Below the pieces are notes generated by a model. It was not told the DNA's origin and ran no database searches. It saw nothing but the letters and a program-made list of their open reading frames with translations. Positions 40,051 through 49,310 of a stretch of 64,000 bases of DNA are shown here, in pieces (positions within the stretch are counted from its first letter, which is position 1; each line of letters starts with the position of its first letter). Made by a program: the position numbers and the translations under genes. Source of the DNA: Wolbachia endosymbiont (group B) of Germaria angustata (GTDB lineage Bacteria; Pseudomonadota; Alphaproteobacteria; Rickettsiales; Anaplasmataceae); assembly GCF_964026725.1 (NCBI RefSeq), contig NZ_OZ034691.1:558001-622000 (forward strand). Reading direction: 5' to 3'.

Positions 40051-40770
40051 ATGCCTGATTATTATGAAATATTAGGAGTAAAAAGAGATGCTACTCACGA
40101 TGAGATAAAAAAAGCATATCGCAAATTGGCACTTGAGTTTCATCCAGATAAATTGCTTAAGGAAATGAAAGAGCTAGATAGGCTAGAACGAGAAAAGAAG
40201 AACAGAACGCTACTACAATCGGAAGAAAATCAACGAGCTCAACTTAAAGAGAAATTGACAAAATTCAAGGAAATATCAGTAGCATACAAAGTGTTATCTG
40301 ACCAAAGAAAAAAAAGCCAGTACGATAGAGGAAAGTATGAGGATGGGGATTGTAGTGATGAACTGGAGTTGTTGCGGGAAGAGATGAGTAAATTTAAACA
40401 AGAAATGAAAAGAAAAGAAATTTTTAATAAAATAAGGATTATGTATTGTTTGAAAGGTCAAAAATTAATCAAAGAGAAAGTAGAAAGGCTAAACAATAGT
40501 TTAAAAGAAATAGGCAAGATGGGCAAAGCTAAAGAGACTGAAGAATCAACCGAACGCAAATATCTACGCACTATCGAATACGAATATCTATGCACTATTC
40601 TGGAATTGTTGAACAATATCAAGTCAAATGAATATGAAAAGTGTTCTGATATAATAAAGAAAGTTACAATTGCTGCTGATGACATTAAATCTCTAGTGCA
40701 AATTGCTATTGCGTACGATCGTGTGGAATTTTTCGAGCTCTTTGAAGGAAGGATAGGAATATCACTTTGA
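40051..40770 (+). CDS. J-domain protein, 5' part of a frameshifted J-domain/ankyrin gene
   Basis: I choose ATG 40051 ([20 protein letters not shown]) because GGAG lies 6 bases upstream. The GTG at 40039 in the same frame lies before it. The J domain covers about 1-90 ([15 protein letters not shown] with HPD, and an inserted Glu/Lys-rich helix). After it come charged helices and an ankyrin-like end ([20 protein letters not shown]) that stops abruptly at TGA 40768. Removing one T from the TTT at 40766-40768 would continue the frame as [13 protein letters not shown] into the next ORF. The product as read is 239 residues. It is the J-domain sister of the gene at 29-30 kb. Confidence 0.78.
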   Translation: MPDYYEILGVKRDATHDEIKKAYRKLALEFHPDKLLKEMKELDRLEREKKNRTLLQSEENQRAQLKEKLTKFKEISVAYKVLSDQRKKSQYDRGKYEDGDCSDELELLREEMSKFKQEMKRKEIFNKIRIMYCLKGQKLIKEKVERLNNSLKEIGKMGKAKETEESTERKYLRTIEYEYLCTILELLNNIKSNEYEKCSDIIKKVTIAADDIKSLVQIAIAYDRVEFFELFEGRIGISL

Positions 40771-40774
40771 TCTC

Positions 40775-41593
40775 TTGGTCAATTATGCTACATACTGCTC
40801 TCGTAAGAAAAAAATAGAAAGATTAAATAATCTTTCGGTGGTGCTTAGTTGTTGTAAAACTGATGAGCTAAAGAAGCTAGAAGGTACACCTGCATTAAAT
40901 AAACTAGTAGATATTATTATTAAATGTAACCATAAAGAAGCTTTAGATCTCCTAGTCGAAAATAACATAAAAATTTCAAGTATTACTTTAGAAGATATCG
41001 TGACAAGCGATTGCAATGAAGAGATTTTTGGTTGCTTTTTACATAAAAATAAAATTGACTATCAAGATGAAAGTGGGGATACAGCTCTACATCATGCTTT
41101 AAGAAACTTGCACTTCGATAAGTCAATGCTTTGCAAAGTTGAATCACTTGTGAGTGCAGGTGCGAGATTTGATGTTAAAAATGACCAAGGTGAAACTCCG
41201 TTTGATCTCTTGGTTGAATATGTTGAGAAGGGGTTTTATGGTCAAGCGTCAAGGTTAAGTTATGCTTGGAAGTTGCTTAACAAATGTGAAAATAAAGATG
41301 TACTAAGAGAGCTAAAATATAAAGATGGTACTACTGCATTAGATAAACTAAATGAGCTTCGTATTAAGTGTCGTAATACTTCTATCATAGTTGCTTCTAC
41401 GTTAGCAGTAGTAGGAGTTGCTTTAGAAGTAGCTATTGCAGTTTACTCAGGAATGTTAGCGTTAGGGATAGGAATTGGAGTTTGTTGTCTTGTTGTTGCT
41501 GCAATCACATACCATTGTAATAGTCCTGCAAATTTATTGAAAGATAGCAATGCTGAAGTTGCAATTAATCAAATGGCATTAGTAAAATTATAA
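40775..41593 (+). CDS. Ankyrin/membrane-tail protein, 3' part of the frameshifted J-domain/ankyrin gene
   Basis: A 272-residue frame with only a weak TTG start and no Shine-Dalgarno, so it is probably not a gene by itself. It has diverged ankyrin repeats (about 100-150: DESGDTALHHALRNLHFDKS, VSAGARFDVKNDQGETPFDL) and a C-terminal membrane hairpin (about 203-243, two helices rich in Val/Ala/Gly), then a polar tail. Its frame opens after a stop at 40754-40756, overlapping the end of the J-domain ORF by 14 bases. The simplest reading is a one-base insertion in a T-run splitting one J-ankyrin-membrane gene of about 510 residues. Confidence 0.72.
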   Translation: MVNYATYCSRKKKIERLNNLSVVLSCCKTDELKKLEGTPALNKLVDIIIKCNHKEALDLLVENNIKISSITLEDIVTSDCNEEIFGCFLHKNKIDYQDESGDTALHHALRNLHFDKSMLCKVESLVSAGARFDVKNDQGETPFDLLVEYVEKGFYGQASRLSYAWKLLNKCENKDVLRELKYKDGTTALDKLNELRIKCRNTSIIVASTLAVVGVALEVAIAVYSGMLALGIGIGVCCLVVAAITYHCNSPANLLKDSNAEVAINQMALVKL

Positions 41594-41830
41594 CTTAAGA
41601 TCAGAAGAAATGGCAGATCAAGTTTAATAATGTTAATTCAGTAATATATTTAGTAAAATCTAAAACTAAGAAAATTCTATACTTGCAACTCTGTGAGATG
41701 CTGGTGGTATCTATCTTACTTTCTTGATAGGAATATAGATGACAAGAGATAGGCAATGGAATTACAAAGAGTTTGCAAATATTAGTTATTATTTGTAGAA
41801 TATAGAGAAATTAGTAGAGATTTTAATAGT

Positions 41831-42178
41831 ATGCCATCCGTTACTTTTATTTTACCTGATGGAAGTAAGAAAAGCTATGAAGCTGCAGAAGGAGAAACTC
41901 TGCTTAATTTAGCCCACAGAAGTGATCCAGATCTGCTTGAAGGTGCATGTGAAGGTTCTCTTGCTTGCTCTACATGCCATGTGATTGTTGATCCAAAATT
42001 TTATGATGTTGTAGAAACACATAACCCTATATCTGATGAGGAAAATGATATGCTGGATCTAGCTTTCGGTTTAACAGAGACATCGAGGCTTGGATGCCAA
42101 ATAAAAATCACAAAAGATATTGACGGTTTGTGCGTAACCGTGCCCAGAGGTACAAGAAATATATCATTAGATAAATAA
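41831..42178 (+). CDS. fdx: [2Fe-2S] ferredoxin, adrenodoxin type
   Basis: A 115-residue electron carrier, probably for iron-sulfur cluster assembly. Cluster ligands are in CEGSLACSTCHV (C-x5-C-x2-C, about 40-48), and the fourth Cys is in RLGCQI (about 87). The adrenodoxin-type SDEENDMLDLAFG stretch is present. It starts the fdx, DUF2125-like, ccmH cluster with a 7-bp gap. Confidence 0.95.
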   Translation: MPSVTFILPDGSKKSYEAAEGETLLNLAHRSDPDLLEGACEGSLACSTCHVIVDPKFYDVVETHNPISDEENDMLDLAFGLTETSRLGCQIKITKDIDGLCVTVPRGTRNISLDK

Positions 42179-42185
42179 GAGGATA

Positions 42186-43199
42186 ATGCGTAAAATTTTT
42201 ATCTATATTCTCATCTCCTTACCTTTGTTTATTCCTCTAGCTTATAGTGGTTTTTGGTATTTTTCTGCATTTAAGGTAAAAAGTCTTTTAACTGATTACA
42301 TTAATGACGAAAAAGTTGATATTTCACATGATCTTAAGGGATTTCCTTTTAACCTAGTTTTTCGTGTAACGAATCCAAAATTTTCTAATGAGCAATTAAC
42401 TGTTTCATCTGAAGCTTTAGTGATAAAAAACAGATTATTTGATAAGTCAGTATATATCTATATACCAAGCAATAAAGTAAACATTGCTGTCCGTAGTGAT
42501 GAGAAAAAGAATATAAAGTGTCACACACACGTAAGTAGCCACTTTGTTGTTAAACTAAATGATTTACTATCTTCATTAAAATTCAACAGAAATAGCACTG
42601 TAATAGACTATATAGATACATTTCGTTACGAAGATTATGGATTAAAATGTGATGTTTTAGAAAATCAGCAAAGTGTTATAACTGAAGTGAATGATAAAAG
42701 TAATTACATTCAATTTCACTTTGATAAAGAACTGAATGAAAATACTAAACTAGAATTTGATTTTTATACTTACCGTTATAAACATACTGCAAGTCCTGAA
42801 AATTATCTTAGTGTCGACGCTAAATTAGATTATGAATTTGTAAACCATATTTCAGCTTCTAAGATTAATTTCAACATAGAAAAATTTTTGATTGAGAGTA
42901 ATAACTTTTCTATTGCTGCGAATGGTGGAGTAAGTAATTACAATTTAGTTACATCTTCATTTGAAGATAAAATCAATGTAGCCATATCAAATTATAAAGA
43001 ATTAATTTCGTTTGTGACTAATGATTCAAAGACTGCAGATAAATTGGAAAAATCAATATCTTCCTTATCAGAAAAAATCACTAATAACGACATTCAATTT
43101 TCAATAAAGTACGACAATAATGTAGGTTCAGGCTTTATTGGAAAATTATCCACTACTGATTTTATCACTCAATTCACCAAGAATGAGAATAGTAATTAG
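42186..43199 (+). CDS. DUF2125-like exported or membrane-anchored protein
   Basis: A 337-residue protein with an N-terminal anchor or signal (about 5-28, IFIYILISLPLFIPLAYSGF) and a beta-rich periplasmic body. HDLKGFPFNLVFRVTNPKF (about 48-66) resembles the G-F-P-F/Y-R-L motif of the alphaproteobacterial DUF2125 family, whose function is unknown. It overlaps ccmH by 17 bp and follows fdx by 7 bp, so all three are probably cotranscribed. Assignment rests on that one motif and architecture. Confidence 0.65.
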   Translation: MRKIFIYILISLPLFIPLAYSGFWYFSAFKVKSLLTDYINDEKVDISHDLKGFPFNLVFRVTNPKFSNEQLTVSSEALVIKNRLFDKSVYIYIPSNKVNIAVRSDEKKNIKCHTHVSSHFVVKLNDLLSSLKFNRNSTVIDYIDTFRYEDYGLKCDVLENQQSVITEVNDKSNYIQFHFDKELNENTKLEFDFYTYRYKHTASPENYLSVDAKLDYEFVNHISASKINFNIEKFLIESNNFSIAANGGVSNYNLVTSSFEDKINVAISNYKELISFVTNDSKTADKLEKSISSLSEKITNNDIQFSIKYDNNVGSGFIGKLSTTDFITQFTKNENSN

Positions 43200-43584
43200 C
43201 TTACTTTTTACATTGATATTCCATTTAAGCATAAATGCTTTTACTTTGGATGATAAACTAAGAGACGAAAGCATGGAAGAGCGAGCAAGTAGCTTATTTG
43301 CAGTAATAAAGTGTCCAGTATGCTCTGGTGAATTATTATCCGAATCTGAGTCTCAAGTTGCATATGGTATGCGTAAGACAATTCGCAAGAAGATCAGTGA
43401 TAGATATACTAACGAGCAAATAGTTTCAGAGTTAAAAAATTCTTATGGAGATTCAATTATCATTGTACCACCTGTAAAATCTAGTACCTACATTTTATGG
43501 TTTATTCCTTTTATAATTCTTCTTATTGGATGTTTTCTAGTACGAAAATCAGTTCAGAAAATAGATAAAGTAGTAAAAAGATAA
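43183..43584 (+). CDS. ccmH: Cytochrome c maturation protein CcmH
   Basis: Thiol-reducing subunit of System I haem ligation. A signal or anchor helix (about 2-19) precedes the periplasmic domain with the redox motif KCPVCSGE (C-P-V-C), which keeps apocytochrome cysteines reduced. GDSIIIVPPVKSSTYILWFIP then leads into the C-terminal membrane helix. I start at ATG 43183 (MRIVISLLFTLIFHLSI) because it begins the signal helix. The frame opens earlier at 43138 inside the upstream gene. The product is 133 residues. Confidence 0.92.
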   Translation: MRIVISLLFTLIFHLSINAFTLDDKLRDESMEERASSLFAVIKCPVCSGELLSESESQVAYGMRKTIRKKISDRYTNEQIVSELKNSYGDSIIIVPPVKSSTYILWFIPFIILLIGCFLVRKSVQKIDKVVKR

Positions 43585-43643
43585 CTATAGAGTAAAAGTG
43601 AGTTTACAACAAATGCAAGTAGCTACTATACGAACATTTGAGT

Positions 43644-46600
43644 TTAGATCAAAGATTGTAAGGTTAAATCTTCCATCCAAATAACCACGCACTCTACCTG
43701 CTTATCTGGGTAGACTTCTTGCACTAAGGTTTTATAGATCAACATTTGCTTTTTTATTTCATTTGATGAGGAAATAGAAGCGTTATGGTGTGATTTATAG
43801 TCAATTATAATTGCTTTGTCTTCTGTTATGCACAGTCTGTCTAGCCGCACTAATACTGGTTTTCCGTCAATTGTTCCACTAAGTGGAATTTCTGATTTGC
43901 CCTCCAAGTCGAACAGGTAATCATATTTTTCATTAAAGGTTAATATTTTGCTGTAAATTTCATCCTTATCTTCACTAGTGTTTATGCTATCAAGATATTT
44001 CCTAACCCAATTTTTTCTCCTGTCTTTCTCTATCTTGGGCATATATTGCAATATACTGTGAATTATTAAGCCTCTTGCATAGCTGTCTGTCGTTCCAATG
44101 CTCCTTTTTGTCATTCCAGCATTCTCATCTGTCATCACAGTACTTGACACTGGCTTTTTTTCTCCAGGTTCCAGCGTCACGTGCTGCAATGACATTGATA
44201 GGTTTGATGGAGGTGAAATCACTGAAACATCAAAATAATCACGTTTTTTATAAATAGAAGGGTAGTTTGCATTCATGCATAGCACTTCAACTTTTTCTTT
44301 AAATATCAGCTGTAAGTATAGTTTTTTCCTCTCATATAATGCTCCATATTGAATAACTAGATCATACCAAGAGCCCTTTTGCACTGGCTCTTTGCCTAAA
44401 ATGTATAACTCATCTTCAGCACGCGTAAGTGCCACGTACAGCAAACGCAAATATTCGTTATAATCCTCTAGTTTTTTCTCTCTTTTTACTTGATTACAAT
44501 AAGCATTACTATTTTTGCCACACCAAAATGGTGCTTCCGTTGCATCAAACAAAATATTTTCGCTGTTTCTTGGTACCGTATTTGTGTCAACTAAAAACAC
44601 TATTGGAGCTTGTAGACCTTTTGATTTATGAATTGTCATTATTCGTACAGCATTGAGTTTTGATTGCATATCGTTTTTAATCTCAGGATTATTTTCTTTG
44701 ATCCACTGAACAAATGCTTGAAGAGATGGGTGCTCAAATTGCAATACGAGGTTCATAAATTCGTCTAGAATATCGAAGCACTCAAGACCTAGCCTTGCAG
44801 CAAATTTCTTCCTGCCTGTGCGCAATATATGCGTGAATAGTGTAAGGGGGGATTTTGTCTGAGATAAATTAATTAGATAGTTTAATTCATTAGAGATAAT
44901 CTCGTGATAATCTTGAAGTTTTTCCCACAACGACTGTTCTTTACGATCGTATGCAATATTGAATAAATCATCCTCAGTGAAGTTAAATAGCGGTGATTTT
45001 AAAACATTTGCAAGAGCAAGATCATTTGCCTGGAGGAGCAAAAATTCAGCTAAAGCTATTAAGTCCTGGACAGCTATGTAATCCATAATTCTAAAATAAT
45101 CTCGGCCTATAACTGGTACATTTACTTTTTTTAGTTCACTTATTATGTAGTCAACTAGCGCATTTCGTTGCCGTACCAAAATCATAATGTCCCTTGGTTC
45201 TATATGGCGATCTTTGGCGACTAAAATCCGCCCTTCGTTTAACCAATTGTGAATTCTTTGGGCTATTGCCTGAGCAAGTAATCGATCCTTTACTACATAA
45301 TCTTTCCTCTGTGTTAAATGAATTTGTAAGGCTTGCTGCTCTTCCTCTTCATATCCTGGCAGTAACGGCCAAATTTCAATGTATCCTTGATCGTTTTCTC
45401 TATATGGAATATGTTTTATCTTGTTATCATTGAAAGATATTTCTTCACGAAAATTGTTAAATATTCTGTCTACAAGCATCAAAACTTCTGGAGTTGAGCG
45501 AAATGACTTTTCAAGTTGACATGATACCCAATCTCTGCCACCGGTTTTCGTGTGAAAATATTGCTGCATGTAATTAAATAGATGGGGATTTGCTCCTTGA
45601 AATCTGTAAATAGATTGTTTTACATCCCCAACAACGAATAAAGTTCTCTTTTCGTCACCACCGGTAAAAAATTCATTGCAGAGATTTGTTATAATTTTCC
45701 ATTGACTGATACTATTGTCTTGCGCCTCATCAACAAGAATGTGGTCTATTTTTTGATCTAGATTAAACAATATCCAATCTTTATAGCCTGGATTGCTAAG
45801 GAGATTTGTTGCTAAATTGATGATATCATCATAATCAAGCAGTGCATTCTTTGATTTTTCACTATTATATAGATCAACATATACTTTAAATATACTAAGT
45901 AAGCTACTGGTTCTTGCGAATATTTGATAAGAATTTATGTCCTTTGCATGGGTAAACAATGCATTTTGAATGCTTTCTATCATTTGCTCTACGTCTTCAA
46001 ATTTTTCCAAAGCACCCTTTGTTATAATGGATGATATGCTCTTTTTTTCGTACGATTCTGATTTGAGAAATACTTTAGCTAAGTTCTCTATCTTGTTGTC
46101 ATCCAAGTAGCTGACACTGGGATCCATATTTCTTTTTTTCTGGATCCCAGTGTCAGCTACTTGGATGACAACATTTGGTACGGACGATTTTGTGCTATTA
46201 CACCAATCATAAAGTATCGTACTGTAACTCTGATCTCTTTTGCTTCCCTTACTTAATATTTTAGCTAATCTTTTTATCTGCTCAATAGTTTCATTCTGTA
46301 AATTGTCAATCTTGTCTGGGACGCTTAGTTTATCTTTTATATATCCTAAATTATTTTCTAGAGCTGATCTCTTTATACATAAGGTATAGAGCAAATCACG
46401 CAGCTTATTTTCATCAATTTCAGCTGCAACGATATTGATATCGTCCTGCACAGTTTCGTTATGAAGCGTTTTTTCAAATACGATGGAATGCAATTCTTTA
46501 CATTCGCTCAATGTACAATTTGGAGCGATACCAGCTTCTGTAGGAAAGCTGGAGATTAATTTGTAACAAAAGGCGTGTATAGTTTGAATATTAAGACCAA

Positions 46601-46913
46601 GATTTTCCAGTTCAGAAAAAAGCCTTCTTGCTCTTGTTAAATAATCTTTATTTTCTCTGGTCACATACTGGGCTAATTGTTCTAAATCTGCGACCAATAT
46701 ACCCTCTGGACATATTGCCCACTTACTAAGTGTACTGTAAATGCGATCCTCCATTTCATTTGCTGCAGCATTGGTAAATGTTAAGCAGAGAATATTTCTC
46801 TTATTCTCTAATAGAAGTCTTAATACTCTGTCTATTAAGATCTTTGTTTTACCTGTACCAGCTGATGCACTTACCCATACAGAGAAGTTAGGATTTATGG
46901 CATTTGATCTCAT
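43644..46913 (-). CDS. addA: Double-strand break repair helicase AddA
   Basis: UvrD-type helicase with a C-terminal nuclease, forming AddAB with the product at 5-8 kb. The 1089-residue protein has Walker A ASAGTGKTKILIDRVL (about 12-27), motif II ILVDEAQDNS, motif III VGDVKQSIYRFQGANP, motif IV-VI including MTIHKSKGLQAPIVFLVDT and LRLLYVALTRAEDELY, and the PD-(D/E)XK end (VRLDRLCITEDKAIIIDYKSH). Two palindromic-repeat inserts are translated: about residues 247-273 (46094-46173) and about 918-944 (44080-44160). Neither breaks the frame, and they sit outside the helicase motifs. Confidence 0.93.
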   Translation of the reverse strand: MRSNAINPNFSVWVSASAGTGKTKILIDRVLRLLLENKRNILCLTFTNAAANEMEDRIYSTLSKWAICPEGILVADLEQLAQYVTRENKDYLTRARRLFSELENLGLNIQTIHAFCYKLISSFPTEAGIAPNCTLSECKELHSIVFEKTLHNETVQDDINIVAAEIDENKLRDLLYTLCIKRSALENNLGYIKDKLSVPDKIDNLQNETIEQIKRLAKILSKGSKRDQSYSTILYDWCNSTKSSVPNVVIQVADTGIQKKRNMDPSVSYLDDNKIENLAKVFLKSESYEKKSISSIITKGALEKFEDVEQMIESIQNALFTHAKDINSYQIFARTSSLLSIFKVYVDLYNSEKSKNALLDYDDIINLATNLLSNPGYKDWILFNLDQKIDHILVDEAQDNSISQWKIITNLCNEFFTGGDEKRTLFVVGDVKQSIYRFQGANPHLFNYMQQYFHTKTGGRDWVSCQLEKSFRSTPEVLMLVDRIFNNFREEISFNDNKIKHIPYRENDQGYIEIWPLLPGYEEEEQQALQIHLTQRKDYVVKDRLLAQAIAQRIHNWLNEGRILVAKDRHIEPRDIMILVRQRNALVDYIISELKKVNVPVIGRDYFRIMDYIAVQDLIALAEFLLLQANDLALANVLKSPLFNFTEDDLFNIAYDRKEQSLWEKLQDYHEIISNELNYLINLSQTKSPLTLFTHILRTGRKKFAARLGLECFDILDEFMNLVLQFEHPSLQAFVQWIKENNPEIKNDMQSKLNAVRIMTIHKSKGLQAPIVFLVDTNTVPRNSENILFDATEAPFWCGKNSNAYCNQVKREKKLEDYNEYLRLLYVALTRAEDELYILGKEPVQKGSWYDLVIQYGALYERKKLYLQLIFKEKVEVLCMNANYPSIYKKRDYFDVSVISPPSNLSMSLQHVTLEPGEKKPVSSTVMTDENAGMTKRSIGTTDSYARGLIIHSILQYMPKIEKDRRKNWVRKYLDSINTSEDKDEIYSKILTFNEKYDYLFDLEGKSEIPLSGTIDGKPVLVRLDRLCITEDKAIIIDYKSHHNASISSSNEIKKQMLIYKTLVQEVYPDKQVECVVIWMEDLTLQSLI
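44080..44160. repeat. Palindromic repeat inserted in frame near the nuclease end of addA
   Basis: The plus strand has gtcattccagcattctcatc, then tcacagtacttgacactggc, a diverged copy of the attccag/cttgacactgg repeat family. On the coding strand it yields KKPVSSTVMTDENAGMTK, resembling the PVSSTGMT-type peptide in purL. Confidence 0.65.
46094..46173. repeat. Perfect 33-bp palindromic element inside addA
   Basis: Arms 46094-46126 and 46141-46173 are exact reverse complements around a 14-nt T-rich loop. They contain gttgtcatccaagtagctga and cactgggatcca. It is translated in frame, adding roughly VVIQVADTGIQKKRNMDPSV to AddA. Exact arm identity suggests recent insertion or active sequence correction. 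Confidence 0.9.
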
Positions 46914-46987
46914 TAGGAGTGTATAAAGTTTGACTGAAGTGGCATTTCAAGTATAGTAAATAAGATAGTGTTAGTGAAGATATACAG

Positions 46988-47854
46988 ATGGAAAGTTTTT
47001 GTGTAAAGGCTCCTGCAAAGATCAATCTTTTTTTACATATTATAAATAGAGAAGAAAGAGGGTATCATTTAATTGAAAGTTTGGTTGTCTTTGCTAAACT
47101 TTCTAATTTTTTAGAGATAAAAGTAGGAGAAAAAAACTTTAGATATGATAACTCTACAGTTCAATTTGTAAACTCTGAGTTTAAAATAAATTATCGATAT
47201 AATACTATAACGAAAGCATTGAGTCTACTGCTTAGGTACGCTCCTATACGAACTAAAGTCACTGTAAAGGTTATAAAAAATGTACCAATTGCTGCAGGAT
47301 TTGGTAGTGGTTCCTCAGATGCTGGAGCTGTGATACGCACGCTAGGAGAGCTGTGGGATATTGATAGGCAAATTTTAAGTGATATAGCTTTAAGCGTTGG
47401 TGCTGATGTGCCTGCAAGTGTAGATAGTAAGCCAGTTTTTGTTAGAGGTGTTGGTGAGGAATTATGTCCCATTAAACAATGCTCTTTACCCATAAGTCTG
47501 GTACTTGTGAAACCAAAAAAAAAGTTTTTGAATACATCAGAAGTATTTTCCAAGTATAAAGAGGATTTCTCTCAGCCAATTAAGTGGAGTGATAACACTG
47601 AGGAGAATTTGTTAGAGCTTCTTAAAGAGACAAAAAATGACCTGCAAGAAGCAGCAATAAGTCTTATACCTGAAATTCAGAATGTAATATCAACACTAGA
47701 GTCACAAGAAGGCTCTATAGTTTCTCGCATGTCAGGCAGCGGTGTAGCGTGTTTTGGAATATTTGATAGTGAAGAAAGTACAAAAGCTGCAGCGGCAAAT
47801 ATCAAAAAGGAATATCCAGAATGGTGGGTGTGCGACACGGAATTAATAGTTTGA
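46988..47854 (+). CDS. ispE: 4-diphosphocytidyl-2-C-methyl-D-erythritol kinase
   Basis: GHMP kinase of the MEP isoprenoid pathway. The 288-residue protein shows APAKINLFLHI at the N-terminus with the catalytic region, GYHLIESLVVF, the ATP-binding glycine loop VPIAAGFGSGSSDAGAV (about 96-112), and MSGSGVACFGIF near the end. All family blocks are present. It is 3 bp from the next gene, which overlaps znuB, forming an ispE, Mth938-like, znuB cluster. Confidence 0.95.
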   Translation: MESFCVKAPAKINLFLHIINREERGYHLIESLVVFAKLSNFLEIKVGEKNFRYDNSTVQFVNSEFKINYRYNTITKALSLLLRYAPIRTKVTVKVIKNVPIAAGFGSGSSDAGAVIRTLGELWDIDRQILSDIALSVGADVPASVDSKPVFVRGVGEELCPIKQCSLPISLVLVKPKKKFLNTSEVFSKYKEDFSQPIKWSDNTEENLLELLKETKNDLQEAAISLIPEIQNVISTLESQEGSIVSRMSGSGVACFGIFDSEESTKAAAANIKKEYPEWWVCDTELIV

Positions 47855-47857
47855 TTT

Positions 47858-48205
47858 ATGTCCTTAATTTCCAAGAAGAAAAATCTTATAGATGGTTACA
47901 GGGAAGAAAGATTTTGGGTAAATAATCAAGAATATCATGGCTCAATTATAATTTTTCCTGAAAAGGTGATTAAATTGAAAGAAAGTGATATAAATAACAA
48001 GGAGTATTTTAAATCTTTTTTAACAGAGGAAATAGAGATTTTGATAATAGGTACTGGTAAGATACGCGATTGTTCAATGAAGTCTTATCTGATGGAGCAA
48101 AAGAATTTAAATTTTGAATTTATGACGACGGGTTCTGCATGCAGAACCCATAACGTTTTAATATCTGAAGATAGATTTGTTGTCAGTTATCTGATAGCAT
48201 GTTAG
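47858..48205 (+). CDS. Mth938-like (NDUFAF3-type) domain protein
   Basis: A 115-residue single-domain protein of the Mth938/DUF498 fold. VNNQEYHGSIIIFPEKVIKL resembles the family's start, LIIGTGKI is its core strand, and FEFMTTGSACRTHNVLISEDR corresponds to the conserved M-x-T-x-x-A-x-x-T-Y-N region. Mitochondrial homologue NDUFAF3 helps assemble complex I; the bacterial role is presumed related. The 3' end overlaps znuB by 7 bp. Confidence 0.85.
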   Translation: MSLISKKKNLIDGYREERFWVNNQEYHGSIIIFPEKVIKLKESDINNKEYFKSFLTEEIEILIIGTGKIRDCSMKSYLMEQKNLNFEFMTTGSACRTHNVLISEDRFVVSYLIAC

Positions 48206-49008
48206 AGATATTTACACAGAGTTTTTTTATAAACAGTCTAATTGCGGTAATTATGATTAGTCTAGTCACAGGAGCTCTAGGGTCATTTATGATATGGCAA
48301 AGGTTATCGTATTTGGGTGATAGTTTGTCCCATTCTTCATTGCTTGGTATTGCACTTGCTTTGATCTTTAATATCAGCCCATCGGTAAGTATAATGCTCA
48401 TTGCAATTATGTTTGCTATACTACTTTCTCTTAATTTTAATAAATTATACTCTGCTGATACGATATTGAACATAGTTACCAATGTAGTTTTATCATCGAG
48501 TTTAATACTTATGTCTTTTCTTCCATCAGGTAATAATAGTATTATTAGCTCACTTTTTGGTGACATATTAATGATTGACCAAAGTAATATAATATCAATT
48601 TTTCTAACCTCTGTAATAGTTACTTTAATATTAATATTTAGATGGCGCTATTGGCTGATGATTTCGATTAATCAAGATTTGGCAACAGTTGAGAAAGTAA
48701 ATGTTAATTTTGTTAGGCTAGAATTTTTGATTATACTCGCTATCTTTATTGCAATTTCTGCTCAATTAATAGGAATATTACTCATTGCTGCATTTTTGTT
48801 AATACCTGCTGCATCAGCAAGACTCATTTCAAAAACTCCAATGCAAATGATTATTGTTGCAACAGTTTTTTCTGTGATTTCTGGAGTATCAGGTTTGATA
48901 TTATCTGCAAGTTTTGACTTATTAACTGGACCTGCAATTATACTTATCGCAGCTGTGTATTTAATCATTGCTTATTTTATAAGATTGGTGTTAAGTAGAT
49001 CGACTTAA
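48199..49008 (+). CDS. znuB: Zinc/manganese ABC transporter permease
   Basis: A 269-residue inner-membrane permease of the ABC-3 family, with about eight helices. GALGSFMIWQRLSYLGDSLSHSSLLGIALA (first half of the core) is the family's most conserved stretch, with the Asp and His of the ion path. SAQLIGILLIAAFLLIPAASARL corresponds to the later conserved helices. Zn2+ is the usual substrate, but Mn2+ cannot be excluded. It is translationally coupled to the Mth938-like gene. Confidence 0.92.
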   Translation: MLEIFTQSFFINSLIAVIMISLVTGALGSFMIWQRLSYLGDSLSHSSLLGIALALIFNISPSVSIMLIAIMFAILLSLNFNKLYSADTILNIVTNVVLSSSLILMSFLPSGNNSIISSLFGDILMIDQSNIISIFLTSVIVTLILIFRWRYWLMISINQDLATVEKVNVNFVRLEFLIILAIFIAISAQLIGILLIAAFLLIPAASARLISKTPMQMIIVATVFSVISGVSGLILSASFDLLTGPAIILIAAVYLIIAYFIRLVLSRST

Positions 49009-49122
49009 TTTTGGTCTCGGAAGTTCATAATTCATTAACAAATGAGTGTAACTATCTGAGCGTAAAGTAGTTTTTGCTACGTTATTTTTATGTGCTAATT
49101 GTTAATTTGTGGAGTGAAAGAT

Positions 49123-49305
49123 ATGGCCGAAGGATTTTTTTCTAGATATATAGGACAGCCTATAAAAAATTTTTATAATTATGTTACGGGAAAGAAAGAA
49201 GTGTCTGATGATATGCAGAATACAGCAAATCAAGAAAGCTCAGAATTGTTGGAAACTGATGTGCAATCAAATGATGTACCACCAAGTAGTGATAATATAA
49301 TATAG
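49123..49305 (+). CDS. Small acidic protein, unknown function
   Basis: A 60-residue protein starting MAEGFFSRYIGQPIKNFYNY, then an acidic, Ser/Asn-rich disordered tail. The start at 49123 is set by GGAG at 49111. The frame is open from TTG 49099, but that puts the Shine-Dalgarno inside it. It is followed 5 bp later by holA, so it may be a leader gene of that operon. No family is recognised. Confidence 0.55.
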   Translation: MAEGFFSRYIGQPIKNFYNYVTGKKEVSDDMQNTANQESSELLETDVQSNDVPPSSDNII

Positions 49306-49310
49306 ATGGC

